Below, in pieces: positions 1 through 13,468 of a stretch of 64,000 bases of DNA (positions are counted from its first letter, which is position 1; every line of letters begins with the position of its first letter). A program made the position numbers and the translations under genes. This stretch comes from Archivesica marissinica (Eukaryota; Mollusca; Bivalvia; Venerida; Vesicomyidae), in contig CM026390.1 in assembly GCA_014843695.1 (NCBI GenBank), forward strand, positions 9,060,977-9,124,976, in the 5' to 3' direction. A model generated the notes under the pieces. The model did no database searches and was not told the origin of the DNA. It saw only the letters and a list, made by a program, of their open reading frames with translations.

Positions 1-1015
1 CACCCCCATACAATCTGCTTAGGTTTATATACATGAAAGCACTCACACCCTATACCACCCCTATACAATCTGCTTAGGTTTATAGACATGAATGCACTCA
101 CACCCTATACCACCCCCATACAATCTGCTTAGGTTTATAGACATGAATGCACTCACACCCTGTATAATCTGCTTAGGTTTATAGACATGAATGCACTCAC
201 ACCCTATACCACCCCTATACAATCTGCTTAGGTTTATAGACATGAATGCACTCACACCCTATACAATCTGCTTAGGTTTATAGACATGAATGCACTCACA
301 CCCTATACAACCCCCATACAATCTGCTTAGCTTAGACATGAATGAACTCACACCCTATACATCCCCTATACAATCTGCTTAGGTTTATAGACATGAATGC
401 ACTGACACCCTATACAATCTGCTTAGGTTTATATACATGAAAGCACTCACACCCTATACAACCCCTATACAATCTGCTTAGGTTTATATACATGAAAGCA
501 CTCACACCCTATACCACCCCTATACAATCTGCTTAGGTTTATATACATGAAAGCACTCACACCCTATACCACCCCCATACAATCTGCTTAGGTTTATAGA
601 CATGAATGCACTCACACCCTATACCACCCCTATACAATCTGCTTAGGTTTATAGACATGAATGCACTCACACCCTATACAACCCCCATACAATCTGCTTA
701 GGTTTATAGACATGAATGCACTCACACCCTATACCACCCCCATACAATCTGCTTAGGTTTATAGACATGAATGCACTCACACCCTATACCACCCCATACA
801 ATCTGCTTAGGTTTATATACATGAATGCACTCACACCCTGTATAATCTGCTTAGGTTTATAGACATGAATGCACTCACACCCTATACCACCCCTATACAA
901 TCTGCTTAGGTTTATAGACATGAATGCACTCACACCCTATACAATCTGCTTAGGTTTATAGACATGAATGCACTCACACCCTATACCACCCCTATACAAT
1001 CTGCTTAGGTTTATA
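1..1015. repeat. Minisatellite, ~55-bp unit (cut by window edge)
   Basis: Unit core is CAATCTGCTTAGGTTTATA followed by GACATGAATGCACTCACACC and a C-rich spacer. About 19 copies, some shortened to ~39 bp by loss of the CCACCCC spacer. The array runs off the left edge. Short open frames in it are repeat by-products. Confidence 0.95.
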
Positions 1016-1019
1016 GACA

Positions 1020-1576
1020 CAATCTCTTAGCTGTGAACAATTAGTTTAAACATTATTTATTTCCGTATTTGTACATGTAATCAAGAAATGAACATTTTAC
1101 ATATAATTTAACAGCAGTAGACTGAAAGGGATTAGGACGAAAGAAAACTTATATAGTTCTTCTCCCTATCAATTGATTGATATACAATAGGCACGAGAAT
1201 AATATATATATATTATTATAACAATGAAAATACGTAAAATCTGTTCTAGGAATATGCCAAAGAATTTCAGAAGTTATTGTATTATTAGAGAGTCAATAGT
1301 TTTGGATGTTAAAAAGACATGGTTAATATTTAATGGAATATTTGAAGAAATTTCAAGAACATGAACTATCAAATCTGAGCACGAGAAGAAGAAGAGATTA
1401 GTATAGAGTAGTGGTTGAATAGGATCGGTTGTTGTGTCAATAACGACAGCATTCAGATTGGAATCCGCCATGTGAACCTTTTAGAAATCATCCATCTTTG
1501 TGAACAATTGATACAACATACACAAAAATTAAAATATATTTTCGAGTTTTGTTATATAAACGTTTCGCAGTAAAGA
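1020..1576. other. AT-rich spacer, no gene seen
   Basis: Unique-looking AT-rich sequence between two arrays. The longest open frame (1274-1471, minus) has no recognisable motif and no splice or homology support. Confidence 0.6.
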
Positions 1577-2640
1577 CAATTGGTTGCATTAGGTAGCCTC
1601 AGGTTGCATTGTGTAGCCACGGATTGCATTGGGTATAGCCTCGTGTTGCATTGGGTATAGCCTCATGTTGCATTGTGTAGCCACGAATTGCATTGGGTAT
1701 AGCCTCGTGTTGCATTGTGTAGCCACGAATTGCATTGGGTATAGCCTCGTGTTGCATTGTGTAGCCACGAATTGCATTGGGTATAGCCTTGTGTTGCATT
1801 GGATATAGCCTCATGTTGCGTTGGATATGGCCTCGTGTTGCATTGCATTGGGTATAGCCTCGTGTTGCATTGGGTATAGCCTCGTGTTACATTGGGTATA
1901 GCCTCGTGTTGCATTGGGTATAGCCTCGTGTTGCATTGGGTATAGCCTCGTGTTGCATTGGATATAGCCACGTGTTGCATTGGGTATAGCCTCGTGTTGC
2001 ATTGGATATAGCCTCGTGTTGCATTGGATATAGCCTTGTGTTGCATTGGGTATAGCCTCGTGTTACATTGGATATAGCCTCGTATTGCATTGGGTATAGC
2101 CTCGTGTTGCATTGGATATAGCCTCGTGTTGCATTGCATGGGTATAGCCTCGTGTTGCATTGGGTATAGCCTCGTGTTGCATTGGGTATAGCTTCGTATT
2201 GCATTGGGTATAGCCTCGTGTTGCATTGGATATAGCCTTGTGTTGCATTGGGTATAGCCTCGTGTTGCATTGGGTATAGCCTCGTGTTGCATTGGACATA
2301 GCCTTGTGTTGCATTGGGTATAGCCTCGTGTTGCATTGGACATAGCCTCATGTTGCATTGGACATAGCCTCGTGTTGCATTGGGTATAGCCTCGTGTTGC
2401 ATTGGGTATAGCCTCGTGTTGCATTGGATATAGCCTCGTATTGCATTGGGTATAGCCTCGTGTTGCATTGGATATAGCCTCAGGTTGCATGGGGTATAGC
2501 CTCATGTTGCATTGGATATAGCCTCGTATTGCATTGGGTATAGCCTCGTGTTGCATTGGATATAGCCTCGTGTTGCATTGGATATAGCCTCATGTTGCAT
2601 TGGATATAGCCTCGTGTTGCATTGGATATAGCCTCGGGTT
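1577..2640. repeat. Minisatellite, 22-bp unit
   Basis: Unit is TTGCATT followed by GGGTATAGCCTCGTG, about 48 copies. Variation is concentrated at the CG of CCTCG (CG/TG/CA). It continues directly into a 20-bp related unit at about 2641. Confidence 0.95.
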
Positions 2641-4428
2641 GCATCAGGTAGCATCGGGTTGCATCAGGTAGCATCGGGTTGCATCAGGTAGCCTAGGGTT
2701 GCATCAGGTAGCCTCGGGTTGCATCAGGTAGCATCGGGTTGCATTGGATATAGCCTCGGGTTGCATTGGATATAGCCTTGGGTTGCATCAGGTAGCCTCG
2801 GGTTGCATCAGGTAGCCTTGAGTTGCATCAGGTAGACTTGTGTTGCATCAGTTAGCCTCGGGTTGCATCAGGTAGCCTCGGGTTGCATCAGGTAGCCTTG
2901 AGTTGCATCAGGTAGCCTCGGGTTGCATCAGGTAGTCTCGGGTTGCATCAGGTAGCCTTGAGTTGCATCAGGTAGCCTCGGGTTGCATCAGGTAGCCTCG
3001 GGTTGCATCAGGTAGACTTGTGTTGCATCAGGTAGCCTTGAGTTGCATCAGGTAGCCTTGAGTTGCATCAGGTAGCCTTGAGTTGCATCAGGTAGACTTG
3101 TGTTGCATCAGGTAGCCTCGGGTTGTATCAGGTAGACTTGTGTTGCATCAGGTAGCCTCGGGTTGTATCAGGTAGACTTGTGTTGCATCAGGTAGCCTCG
3201 GGTTGCATCAGGTAGCCGTGAGTTGCATCAGGTAGCCTCGGGTTGCATCAGGTAGCCTCGGGTTGCATCAGGTAGCCTCGGGTTGCATCAGGTAGCCTCG
3301 GGTTGCATCAGGTAGCCTCGGGTTGCATCAGGTAGCCTCGGGTTGCATCAGGTAGACTCGGGTTGCATCAGGTAGCCTTGAGTTGCATCAGGTAGACTTG
3401 TGTTGCATGAGGTAGCCTCGGGTTGTATCAGGTAGACTTGTGTTGCATCAGGTAGCCTCGGGTTGTATCAGGTAGACTTGTGTTGCATCAGGTAGACTTG
3501 AGTTGCATCAGGTAGACTCGGGTTGCATCAGGTAGCCTCGGGTTGCATCAGGTAGCCTCGGGTTGTATCAGGTAGACTTGTGTTGCATCAGGTAGACTTG
3601 AGTTGCATCAGGTAGCCTTGAGTTGCATCAGGTAGCCTTGTGTTGCATCAGGTAGCCACAGGTTGCATCAGGTAGCCTTGAGTTGCATCAGGTAGACTTG
3701 TGTTGCATCAGGTAGCCTCGGGTTGTATCAGGTAGACTCGTGTTGCATCAGGTAGACTTGAGTTGCATCAGGTAGCCTCGGTTTGCATCAGGTAGCCTTT
3801 AGTTGCATCAGGTAGCCTCGGGTTGCATCAGGTAGCCACAGGTTGCATCAGGTAGCCTTGAGTTGCATCAGGTAGCCACAGGTTGCATTGTGTAGCAACA
3901 GGTTGCATCAGGTAGCCTCGGGTTGTATTGGATATAGCCTCGGGTTGCATCAGGTAGCCTCGGGTTGCATTCGATATAGCCCGGGTTGCATCAGGTAGAC
4001 TCGGGTTGCATCAGGTAGCCACAGGTTGCATTGTGTAGCAACAGGTTGCATCAGGTAGACTCGGGTTGCATCAGGTAGCCTTGAGTTGCATCAGGTAGAC
4101 TCGGGTTGCATCAGGTAGACTCAGGTTGCATCAGGTAGACTCGGGTTGCATCAGGTAGACTCAGGTTGCATCAGGTAGCCTCAGGTTGCATCAGGTAGAC
4201 TTGTGTTGCATCAGGTAGCCACAGGTTGCATTGTGTAGCCACAGGTTGCATTGTGTAGCAACAGGTTGCATCAGGTAGCAACAGGTTGCATCAGGTAGCA
4301 ACAGTTTGCATCAGGTAGCAACAGACAGGTTGCATCAGGTAGCAACAGACAGGTTGCATCAGGTAGCAACAGACAGGTTGCATCAGGTAGCAACAGACCG
4401 GTTGCAACAGGTTGCATCAGGTAGCCTT
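2641..4428. repeat. Minisatellite, 20-bp unit related to the 22-bp array
   Basis: Unit TCAGGTAGCCTCGGGTTGCA, about 89 copies, with islands of the 22-bp form (2740-2790, 3930-3990). The last copies (4255-4425) change to an AGCAACAG variant and gain an ACAG insertion. The two units share TTGCAT...TAGCCTCG and differ by 2 bp in length, so one derives from the other. Confidence 0.95.
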
Positions 4429-4640
4429 TATGTGCTATCGCTATCATCCTAATTCTGTCCGATTTTTTAAAAATATGGTGTCAAAATATTTTTAGTTTAA
4501 TATACATTTATAGTTTAGTACACTCATTGAAATTGTTAAACATCTTACTTCGTACAATTCACATATAATTATATGTATATGTTGAACATTGTTAAATATC
4601 GTGTACTATCCACATAATAATACATAGAATGTATAATTAT

Positions 4641-4805
4641 CTACTTAGTATATCTACATAAACTACTAGTGTTCCTATATGATGTCTGGTTATTGCTACT
4701 TAGTATATCTACATAAACTACTAGTATTCCTATATGATCTCTGGTTATTGCTACTTAGTATATCTACATAAACTACTAGTATTCCTATATGATCTCTGGT
4801 TATTT
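4641..4805. repeat. Short tandem repeat, 55-bp unit x3
   Basis: Starts CTACTTAGTATATCTACATA at 4641, 4696 and 4751; copies differ by one or two bases. AT-rich spacer lies on its left (4429-4640). Confidence 0.9.
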
Positions 4806-4885
4806 GTAATCAATTACCTTTAGGTAAAATTATCTCAGTAATTATTTTAGTAATTATCTCAGTAATAAGTATATAAATACTACTC

Positions 4886-5135
4886 AAACATACCTCAGTA
4901 TAGAACATGTAGTTCACACATACCTCAGTATAGAACATGTAGTTCACACATACCTCAGTATAGAACATGTAGCTCAAACATACCTCAGTATAGAACATGT
5001 AGTTCACACATACCTCAGTATAGAACATGTAGTTCACACATACCTCAGTATATAACATGTAGTTCACACATACCTCAGTATAGAACATGTAGTTCACAAG
5101 TACCTCAGTATAGAACATGTAGTTCACAAGTACCT
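4886..5135. repeat. Minisatellite, 30-bp unit x8
   Basis: Unit ACATACCTCAGTATAGAACA then TGTAGTTCAC. It gives a minus-strand open frame with a YMFYTEVCVN period purely because 30 is a multiple of 3. Confidence 0.95.
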
Positions 5136-5855
5136 TAATTCACATTCTTGTACAACATTGTTTTAAAAATATATTTAAATTTATATTATAATAAAACTAT
5201 ACATCACAATGCCCGGTGAGCTATGGACTGAATATGTAAATGAAGGTCGTTTCATATTTAACCAATCTGTAATTGTAACATATCAGTCAGCTATATAATG
5301 TGCATGACAAACAAACCATTCATAAAATAATGACGAAGATATGACAAATCTGTACAAATACTGTCCAATTATCCAATCTAACAGGGCTGTAGCATATACA
5401 GCAGGATATGAATTTATTGTTTTAAACTTATGAATATCAATGAATTTGTTTCATCAAAGCATTGAAGCTACGCTTTAATAGTAAATGAATCACACACAAC
5501 ACTTTTTTCACTTACCAAAAAGATTAAAAATTACGTCAAATGAAAATTTATCCAATTAACTGCATTTTAGAATAAATATCCCAATTTTCAATAAAACTGA
5601 GCAGATTAATAAATACATATATAGTTAGTTCATATGCTAGAGTGCCAAATGTTCGTTTTGATAACAAGTTGGGTTGGTATATCTTTATGGCTTAATCACT
5701 GCTGATCAAGGGGGAATTTTTAGTGTGTTAAAAATGTAGGTGTTTGTCATTAAATTTTGTCTATTTATAGACCTATGAAGGTCTATGGTTGTGTCTACTG
5801 TTTGAATAGTATAAGTACTATAAATGAAGCTAATCATTATCATGTGGTAAAATTC
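5136..5855. other. AT-rich spacer, no gene seen
   Basis: About 720 bp of AT-rich DNA between arrays. I see no coding signature, TIR or SINE head. Confidence 0.6.
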
Positions 5856-6224
5856 ATATACACCTCATTTGACATGCCCTCAGTGATAAACACCTCATTT
5901 GACATGCCCTCAGTGATATACACCTCATTTGGCATGCCCTCAGTGATATACACCTCATTTGGCATGCCCTCAGTGATATACACCTCATTTGACATGCCCT
6001 CAGTGATATACACCTCATTTGTCATGCCCTCAGTGATATACACCTCATTTGGCATGCCCTCAGTGATATACACCTCATTTGTCATGCCCTCAGTGATATA
6101 CACCTCATTTGTCATGCCCTCAGTGATATACACCTCATTTGTCATGCCCTCAGTGATATACACCTCATTTGTCATGCCCTCAGTGATATACACCTCATTT
6201 GTCATGCCCACAGTGATATACACA
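5856..6224. repeat. Minisatellite, 30-bp unit x12
   Basis: Unit ATACACCTCATTTG then (A/G/T)CATGCCCTCAGTGAT, exactly 30 bp and very homogeneous. It abuts the 32-bp array without a spacer. Confidence 0.95.
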
Positions 6225-9200
6225 CACACCTTGTGCTCTCATTATTCAGCTGCACGTCTTGTGCTTTCATTATTCAGCTGCACGCACGTCTTGTGCTTTC
6301 ATTATTCAGCTGCACACACGTCTTGTGCTCTCATTATTCAGCTGCACACATGTCTTGTGCTTTCATTATTCAGCTGCACGCACGTCTTGTGCTCTCATTA
6401 TTCAGCTGCACACACGTCTTGTGCTCTCATTATTCAGCTGCATGCACGTCTTGTGCTCTCATTATTCAGCTGCACACACGTCTTGTGCTCTCATTATTCA
6501 GCTGCACGCACGTCTTGTGCTCTCATTATTCAGCTGCACATTCTGTGCTTCATTATTATGCACGTCTTGTGCCTCATTATTCAGCTGCACGCACGTCTTG
6601 TGCTCTCATTATTCAGCTGCACACATGTCTTGTGCTCTCATTATTCAGCTGCATGCACGTCTTGTGCTCTCATTATTCAGCTGCACACACGTCTTGTGCT
6701 TTCATTATTCAGCTGCACACACGTATTGTGCTTTCACTATTCAGCTGCACACACGTCTTGTGCTCTCATTATTCAGCTGCACACACATCTTGTGCTCTCA
6801 TTATTCAGCTGCACACACATCTTGTGCTTTCATTATTCAGCTGCATGCACGTCTTGTGCTTTCATTATTCAGCTGCACACATGTATTGTGCTTTCATTAT
6901 TCAGCTGCACACACGTATTGTGCTTTCATTATTCAGCTGCACGCACGTCTTGTGCTTTCATTATTCAGCTGCACCACGTCTTGTGCTTCATTATTCAGCT
7001 GCACACACGTATTGTGCTTTCACTATTCAGCTGCACACACGTCTTGTGCTTTCATTATTCAGCTGCACGCACGTCTTGTGCTTTCATTATTCAGCTGCAC
7101 ACACGTATTGTGCTTTCACTATTCAGCTGCATGCACGTATTGTGCTTTCATTATTCAGCTGCATGCACATCTTGTGCTCTCATTATTCAGCTGCATGCAC
7201 ATCTTGTGCTCTCATTATTCAGCTGCACACACATCTTTTGCTATTATTCAGCTGCATGCAGCTTGTGCTTCATTATTCAGCTGCATGCACGTCTTGTGCT
7301 CTCATTATTCAGCTGCATGCGTCTTGTGCTCTCATTATTCAGCTGCATGCACATCTTGTGCTCTCATTATTCAGCTGCACACACATCTTGTGCTCTCATT
7401 ATTCAGCTACACGCATGTCTTGTGCTCTCATTATTCAGCTGCATGCACGTCTTGTGCTCTCATTATTCAGCTGCATGCACGTCTTGTGCTCTCATTATTC
7501 AGCTGCACGCACATCTTGTGCTCTCATTATTCAGCTGCACACACGTCTTGTGCTCTCATCATTCAGTTGCACGCACGTCTTGTGCTCTCATTGTTCAGCT
7601 GCATGCACATCTTGTGCTCTCATTATTCAGCTGCACACACGTCTTGTGCTCTCATTATTCAGCTGCACACACGTCTTGTGCTCTCATTATTCAGCTGCAC
7701 GCATATCTTGTGCTCTCATTATTCAGCTGCACGCACGTCTTGTGCTCTCATTATTCAGTTGCACGCACGTATTGTGATTTCATTATTCAGCTGCATGCAT
7801 GTCTTGTGCTCTCATTATTCAGCTGCACACACATCTTGTGCTCTCATTATTCAGCTGCACACACGTCTTGTGCTCTCATTATTCAGTTGCACGCATGTCT
7901 TGTACTCTCATTATTCAGCTGCACACACGTCTTGTGCTCTCACTATTCAGCTGCACACATGTCTTGTGCTCTCATTATTCAGCTGCATGCACGTCTTGTG
8001 CTTTCATTATTCAGCTGCATGCACGCCTTGTGCTTTCATTATTCAGCTGCATGCACGCCTTGTGCTCTCATTATTCAGCTGCACGCACGCCTTGTGCTTT
8101 CATTATTCAGCTGCATGCATGTCTTGTGCTTTCATTATTCAGCTCCATGCATGTCTTGTGCTCTCATTATTCAGCTGCACACACATCTTGTGCTCTCATT
8201 ATTCAGCTACACGCATGTCTTGTGCTCTCATTATTCAGCTGCATGCACGTCTTGTGCTCTCATTATTCAGCTGCATGCACGTCTTGTGCTCTCATTATTC
8301 AGCTGCACGCACATCTTGTGCTCTCATTATTCAGCTGCACACACGTATTGTGCTCTCATCATTCAGTTGCACGCACGTCTTGTGCTCTCATTGTTCAGCT
8401 GCATGCACATCTTGTGCTCTCATTATTCAGCTGCACACATGTCTTGTGCTCTCATTATTCAGCTGCACACACATCTTGTGCTCTCATTATTCAGCTGCAT
8501 GCATGTCTTGTGCTCTCATTATTCAGCTGCACGCACGTCTTGTGCTCTCATTATTCAGTTGCACGCACGTATTGTGATTTCATTATTCAGCTGCATGCAT
8601 GTCTTGTGCTCTCATTATTCAGCTGCACACACATCTTGTGCTCTCATTATTCAGCTGCACACACGTCTTGTGCTCTCATTATTCAGTTGCACGCATGTCT
8701 TGTGCTCTCATTATTCAGTTGCACGCACGTCTTGTACTCTCATTATTCAGCTGCACACACGTCTTGTGCTCTCACTATTCAGCTGCACACATGTCTTGTG
8801 CTCTCATTATTCAGCTGCATGCACGTCTTGTGCTTTCATTATTCAGCTGCATGCACGCCTTGTGCTTTCATTATTCAGCTGCATGCACGCCTTGTGCTCT
8901 CATTATTCAGCTGCACGCACGCCTTGTGCTTTCATTATTCAGCTGCATGCATGTCTTGTGCTTTCATTATTCAGCTACATGCATGTCTTGTGCTCTCATT
9001 ATTCAGCTACACGCATGTCTTGTGCTTTCATTATTCAGCTGCACACACATCTTGTGCTCTCATTATTCAGCTGCACACATGTCTTGTGCTCTCATTATTC
9101 AGCTGCACACACGTCTTGTGCTCTCATTATTCAGCTGCAAGCACGTCTTGTGCTCTCATTATTCAGCTGCATGCATGTCTTGTGCTCTCATTATTCAGCT

Positions 9201-11670
9201 GCACAAACGTCTTGTGCTCTCATTATTCAGCTGCACACACGCATTGTGCTTTCATTATTCAGCTGCACAAACGTCTTGTGCTTTCATTATTCAGCTGCAT
9301 GCACGTCTTGTGCTCTCATTATTCAGCTGCACACACATCTTGTGCTCTCATTGTTCAGCTGCAAGCACGTATTGTGATTTCATTATTCAGCTGCATGCAT
9401 GTCTTGTGCTCTCATTATTCAGCTGCACAAACGTCTTGTGCTCTCATTATTCAGCTGCACACACGTATTGTGCTTTCATTATTCAGCTGCACAAAGTCTT
9501 GTGCTTTCATTATTCAGCTGCATGCACGTCTTGTGCTCTCATTATTCAGCTGCACACACATCTTGTGCTCTCATTGTTCAGCTGCAAGCACGGATTGTGA
9601 TTTCATTATTCAGCTGCATGCATGTGTTGTACTCTCATTATTCAGCTGCACACACGTCTTGTGCTCTCACTATTCAGCTGCACACATGTCTTGTGCTCTC
9701 ATTATTCAGCTGCATGCACGTCTTGTGCTTTCATTATTCAGCTGCATGCACGCCTTGTGCTTTCATTATTCAGCTGCACACAGGTCTTGTGCTCTCATTA
9801 TTCAGCTGCACGCACGCCTTGTGCTTTCATTATTCAGCTGCATGCATGTCTTGTGCTTTCATTATTCAGCTGCATGCATGTCTTGTGCTCTCATTATTCA
9901 GCTACACGCATGTCTTGTGCTTTCATTATTCAGTTGCACGCATGTCTTGTACTCTCATTATTCAGCTGCACACACGTCTTGTGCTCTCACTATTCAGCTG
10001 CACACATGTCTTGTGCTCTCATTATTCAGCTGCATGCACGTCTTGTGCTTTCATTATTCAGCTGCATGCACGCCTTGTGCTTTCATTATTCAGCTGCACA
10101 CCGGTCTTGTGCTCTCATTATTCAGCTGCACGCACGCCTTGTGCTTTCATTATTCAGCTGCATGCATGTCTTGTGCTTTCATTATTCAGCTCCATGCATG
10201 TATTGTGCTCTCATTATTCAGCTACACGCATGTCTTGTGCTTTCATTATTCAGCTGCACATACATCTTGTGCTCTCATTATTCAGCTGCACACATGTCTT
10301 GTGCTTTCATTATTCAGCTGCATGCATGTCTTGTGCTCTCATTATTCAGCTGCACACACATCTTGTGCTCTCATTGTTCAGCTGCATGCACGTCTTGTGC
10401 TTTCATTATTCAGCTGCACAAACGTCTTGTGCTCTCATTATTCAGCTGCACACACGCATTGTGCTTTCATTATTCAGCTGCACAAACGTCTTGTGCTTTC
10501 ATTATTCAGCTGCATGCACGTCTTGTGCTCTCATTATTCAGCTGCACACACATCTTGTGCTCTCATTGTTCAGCTGCAAGCACGGATTGTGATTTCATTA
10601 TTCAGCTGCATGCATGTCTTGTGCTCTCATTATTCAGCTGCACACACGTCTTGTGCTCTCATTATTCAGTTGCACGCATGTGTTGTACTCTCATTATTCA
10701 GCTGCACGCATGTCTTGTACTCTCATTATTCAGCTGCACACACGTCTTGTGCTCTCACTATTCAGCTGCACACATGTCTTGTGCTCTCATTATTCAGCTG
10801 CATGCACGTCTTGTGCTTTCATTATTCAGCTGCATGCACGCCTTGTGCTTTCATTATTCAGCTGCACACCGGTCTTGTGCTCTCATTATTCAGCTGCACG
10901 CACACCTTGTGCTTTCATTATTCAGCTGCATGCATGTCTTGTGCTTTCATTATTCAGCTGCATGCATGTCTTGTGCTCTCATTATTCAGCTACACGCATG
11001 TCTTGTGCTTTCATTATTCAGCTGCACACACATCTTGTGCTCTCATTATTCAGCTGCACACATGTCTTGTGCTTTCATTATTCAGCTGCATGCACGTCTT
11101 GTGCTCTCATTATTCAGCTGCACACACATCTTGTGCTCTCATTATTCAGCTGCACACATGTCTTGTGCTCTCATTATTCAGCTGCACAAACGTCTTGTGC
11201 TCTCATTATTCAGCTGCACACACGTCTTGTGCTCTCATTATTCAGCTGCACATCTTGTGCTCTCATTATTCAGCTGCATGCACGTCTTGTGCTTTCATTA
11301 TTCAGCTGCATGCATGCCTTGTGCTTTCATTATTCAGCTGCATGCATGCCTTGTGCTTTCATTATTCAGCTGCATGCATGCCTTGTGCTCTCATTATTCA
11401 GCTGCATGCACGTCTTATGCTTTCATTATTCAGCTGCATGCACGCCTTGTGCTTTCATTATTCAGCTGCACACACGTCTTGTGCTCTCATTATTCAGCTG
11501 CACACACATCTTGTGCTCTCATTATTCAGCTGCATACACATCTTGTGCTCTCATTATTCAGCTGCATGCACGTCTTGTGCTCTCATTATTTAGCTGCATG
11601 CATGTCTTGTGCTTTCATTATTCAGCTGCACGCACGTCTTGTGCTCTCATTATTCAGCTGCACATATTGA
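6225..11670. repeat. 5.4-kb minisatellite, 32-bp unit, with higher-order repeats
   Basis: Unit is CTTGTGCTCTCATTATTCAG followed by CTGCACACACGT; about 170 copies. Variants swap CT/TT in the pyrimidine run and CACG/CATG/CACA at two positions. Blocks recur at 800 bp (25 units), for example the rare GTATTGTGATTTC variant after GTTGCACGCAC at about 7753 and 8553. All three plus frames stay open (up to 1,264 codons) because 32 is not a multiple of 3 and no register of the unit contains a stop. Confidence 0.95.
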
Positions 11671-11799
11671 AGCTGCACACACATGTGGGCATACGACTGT
11701 ACCAAACTGACAGTGATACACACTGACCACCGATGATGAAACTGTGATACATTGTTTCTTTATAATGTCTTCAACTGCATTTTAAATTGACATTGCATA

Positions 11800-12045
11800 T
11801 TAACCCTTTCAACCCCACAGGCCTCTAAATAGGCTTATGAAAAGTGTAGATCCAGATGAGCCGGCTTTTTACGAGCCGTCTCATCAGGATCTGCACTTTT
11901 TTGCCAGTAATAATTATTACTATTTTTAGATAAAATTACCCATTTTGATAAATGAACTGGTCCAAAGGTAATTTTCTTATTAATTTATTGGTCTAAAAAT
12001 AGCATGCACCAATCCATGTCAGTTACTTGGGGTTGAAAGAGTTAA
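11800..12045. mobile_element. piggyBac-like MITE, family 1
   Basis: TTAA-CCCTTTCAACCCC at the left and GGGGTTGAAAGAG-TTAA at the right: TTAA target plus CCC/GGG ends as in piggyBac elements. An interior hairpin (AGATCCAGATGAGCCGGC ... GAGCCGTCTCATCAGGATCT) is present. No transposase. Confidence 0.85.
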
Positions 12046-12236
12046 AATTAAGATAATCTATTTTAATCTGAATGATAATAATGTGGATAGTTTCTTTTAA
12101 AATATTATTGACTTTATTAGTTGATGATTGTGTCTCCTTCATATTTTAAAGTTCACTGGAAAATTATTAAAAATAATAGTTTAAAAATTATTATTTTCAT
12201 GTACTTTTTTCCATTTTAAGATACAGCAAATAGTGA
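12046..12236. other. AT-rich spacer, no gene seen
   Basis: No coding signature or repeat recognised. Confidence 0.5.
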
Positions 12237-12366
12237 TACAGTCACGCCTGTCTTTAGCAGCCAGCAAAGGGAATGAGGGCAGAAAGTGGCTGCTTAGCAC
12301 AGGTGGCTGCAATCTGTATACTGGCTGCTTAATAGAGGTGACAACTAACACAGGTTTGACTGTATA
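12237..12366. mobile_element. Dispersed TIR element with ACAGTCA...TGACTGT ends
   Basis: Left end ATACAGTCACGCCTGTCTTT and right end AACACAGGTTTGACTGTAT are inverted copies. The interior repeats GGCTGCTTA(A/G) blocks. Related sequence lies at 15644-15760, 22693-22850 and 25986-26084. A 31-bp direct repeat with AATACAATATAATACCAAG follows at about 12402 and 12450. Confidence 0.7.
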
Positions 12367-13468
12367 CACATTTTGACAGCAGAAATGAATTCTGCGTGAA
12401 AAAATACAATATAATACCAAGTTTCATACAGCTACCTCTATTATTGATAAAATACAATATAATACCAAGTTTCATACAGGTGACAACTAACACAGGTTTC
12501 ATACAGGTACCTCTATTTATATTAAAAACGTGACGGAAATTTACATTGTAGTGTATAGGACAAAAAACCTAGAAAACATACCAACAATAACCTTTAAAAC
12601 TTCATAACTATCTATTCAAGATATTTGGAAAAACTAAACAGTTCTGTAAATGTGTACTTAGCTCTGCAATACATGCAAACACTATCTACCGGTATGGACT
12701 TCTATAGTTCCGTCAAAGTGTAGATAAATGGTCTCCGTAAGGAGTAGTGTTGTTACAGTCTAACTTGCTGATGTGACCATGTGTATTAAGCAACGTTTTA
12801 TTTATGTGACAACTTTCAAATCCCCCCCAACCGATTTTATAGTACATGTATATAATTGGTGTGGATTACGGTACGAGACCTTTCCCGTAAATGCGACAAA
12901 CAACTGCTATTATTCTGCCAAAATCTTTTGATGTGTTTTGATAAGTGACCATAAAGTGCAATCAATATTCTATTCAGTTTTGGCCCGAAAATGCGAAACA
13001 AACTTTCTAAATCATGAATAAATATGCAGATATTAACAAATTTAATCAAAACAAATTTCACCAAGAAACATAAAACTTTAAAATCTGTGCGAAAAGTTAC
13101 CCTATTTCATTATTCATCGGCAAGGTCTGTGAATTTACGGGTTAAAACATTTCAATAAGAAACTAGTCTGACGGGAAAAACACATGGAATATCACAAATG
13201 TTAGTCTTGTTCTTTCCATTATCAAGGTCATGACTAAATACCAAGTGCTAACTTTGGACGATAGAATCTGCATGATTGAACTGCCTCCATTTTATACGTT
13301 ACAGGAAAATCACAAATGAAAGTTGCACAATTTACCCAAATCCACCAAAATCAACCACTATATTGCTTAAAACTGATTCTTAATGAATATTATATCAATA
13401 TTGAGATACATTTCAGACGATTGACTGAGAAACAATTATACATGTTTGTCAACCAGCATGATGAACCT
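12367..13468. other. Gene-free AT-rich spacer
   Basis: Holds two copies of an ACAATATAATACCAAGTTTC segment with CTAACACAGGTTTCATACAG between 12400 and 12510. I recognise nothing else. The minus open frame at 12837-13064 has no family resemblance. Confidence 0.55.

Noticed and set aside
1589..2674. Minus-strand frames with CNTRLYPMQHEAIPNATRGY-type repeats
   Set aside because: Three overlapping frames through a 22-bp array; no non-repeat sequence is included.
1..5135. Possible CRISPR arrays
   Set aside because: Units are contiguous without unique spacers, there are no cas genes and the DNA is eukaryotic.
5757..11726. Very long plus-strand open frames (up to 1,264 codons) with a 32-residue Cys/His/Leu-rich period
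   Set aside because: They are readings of a 32-bp array in all three frames at once; the protein changes frame class with the repeat, variants are at CpG sites and not at codon third positions, and there is no promoter, splice or domain evidence.
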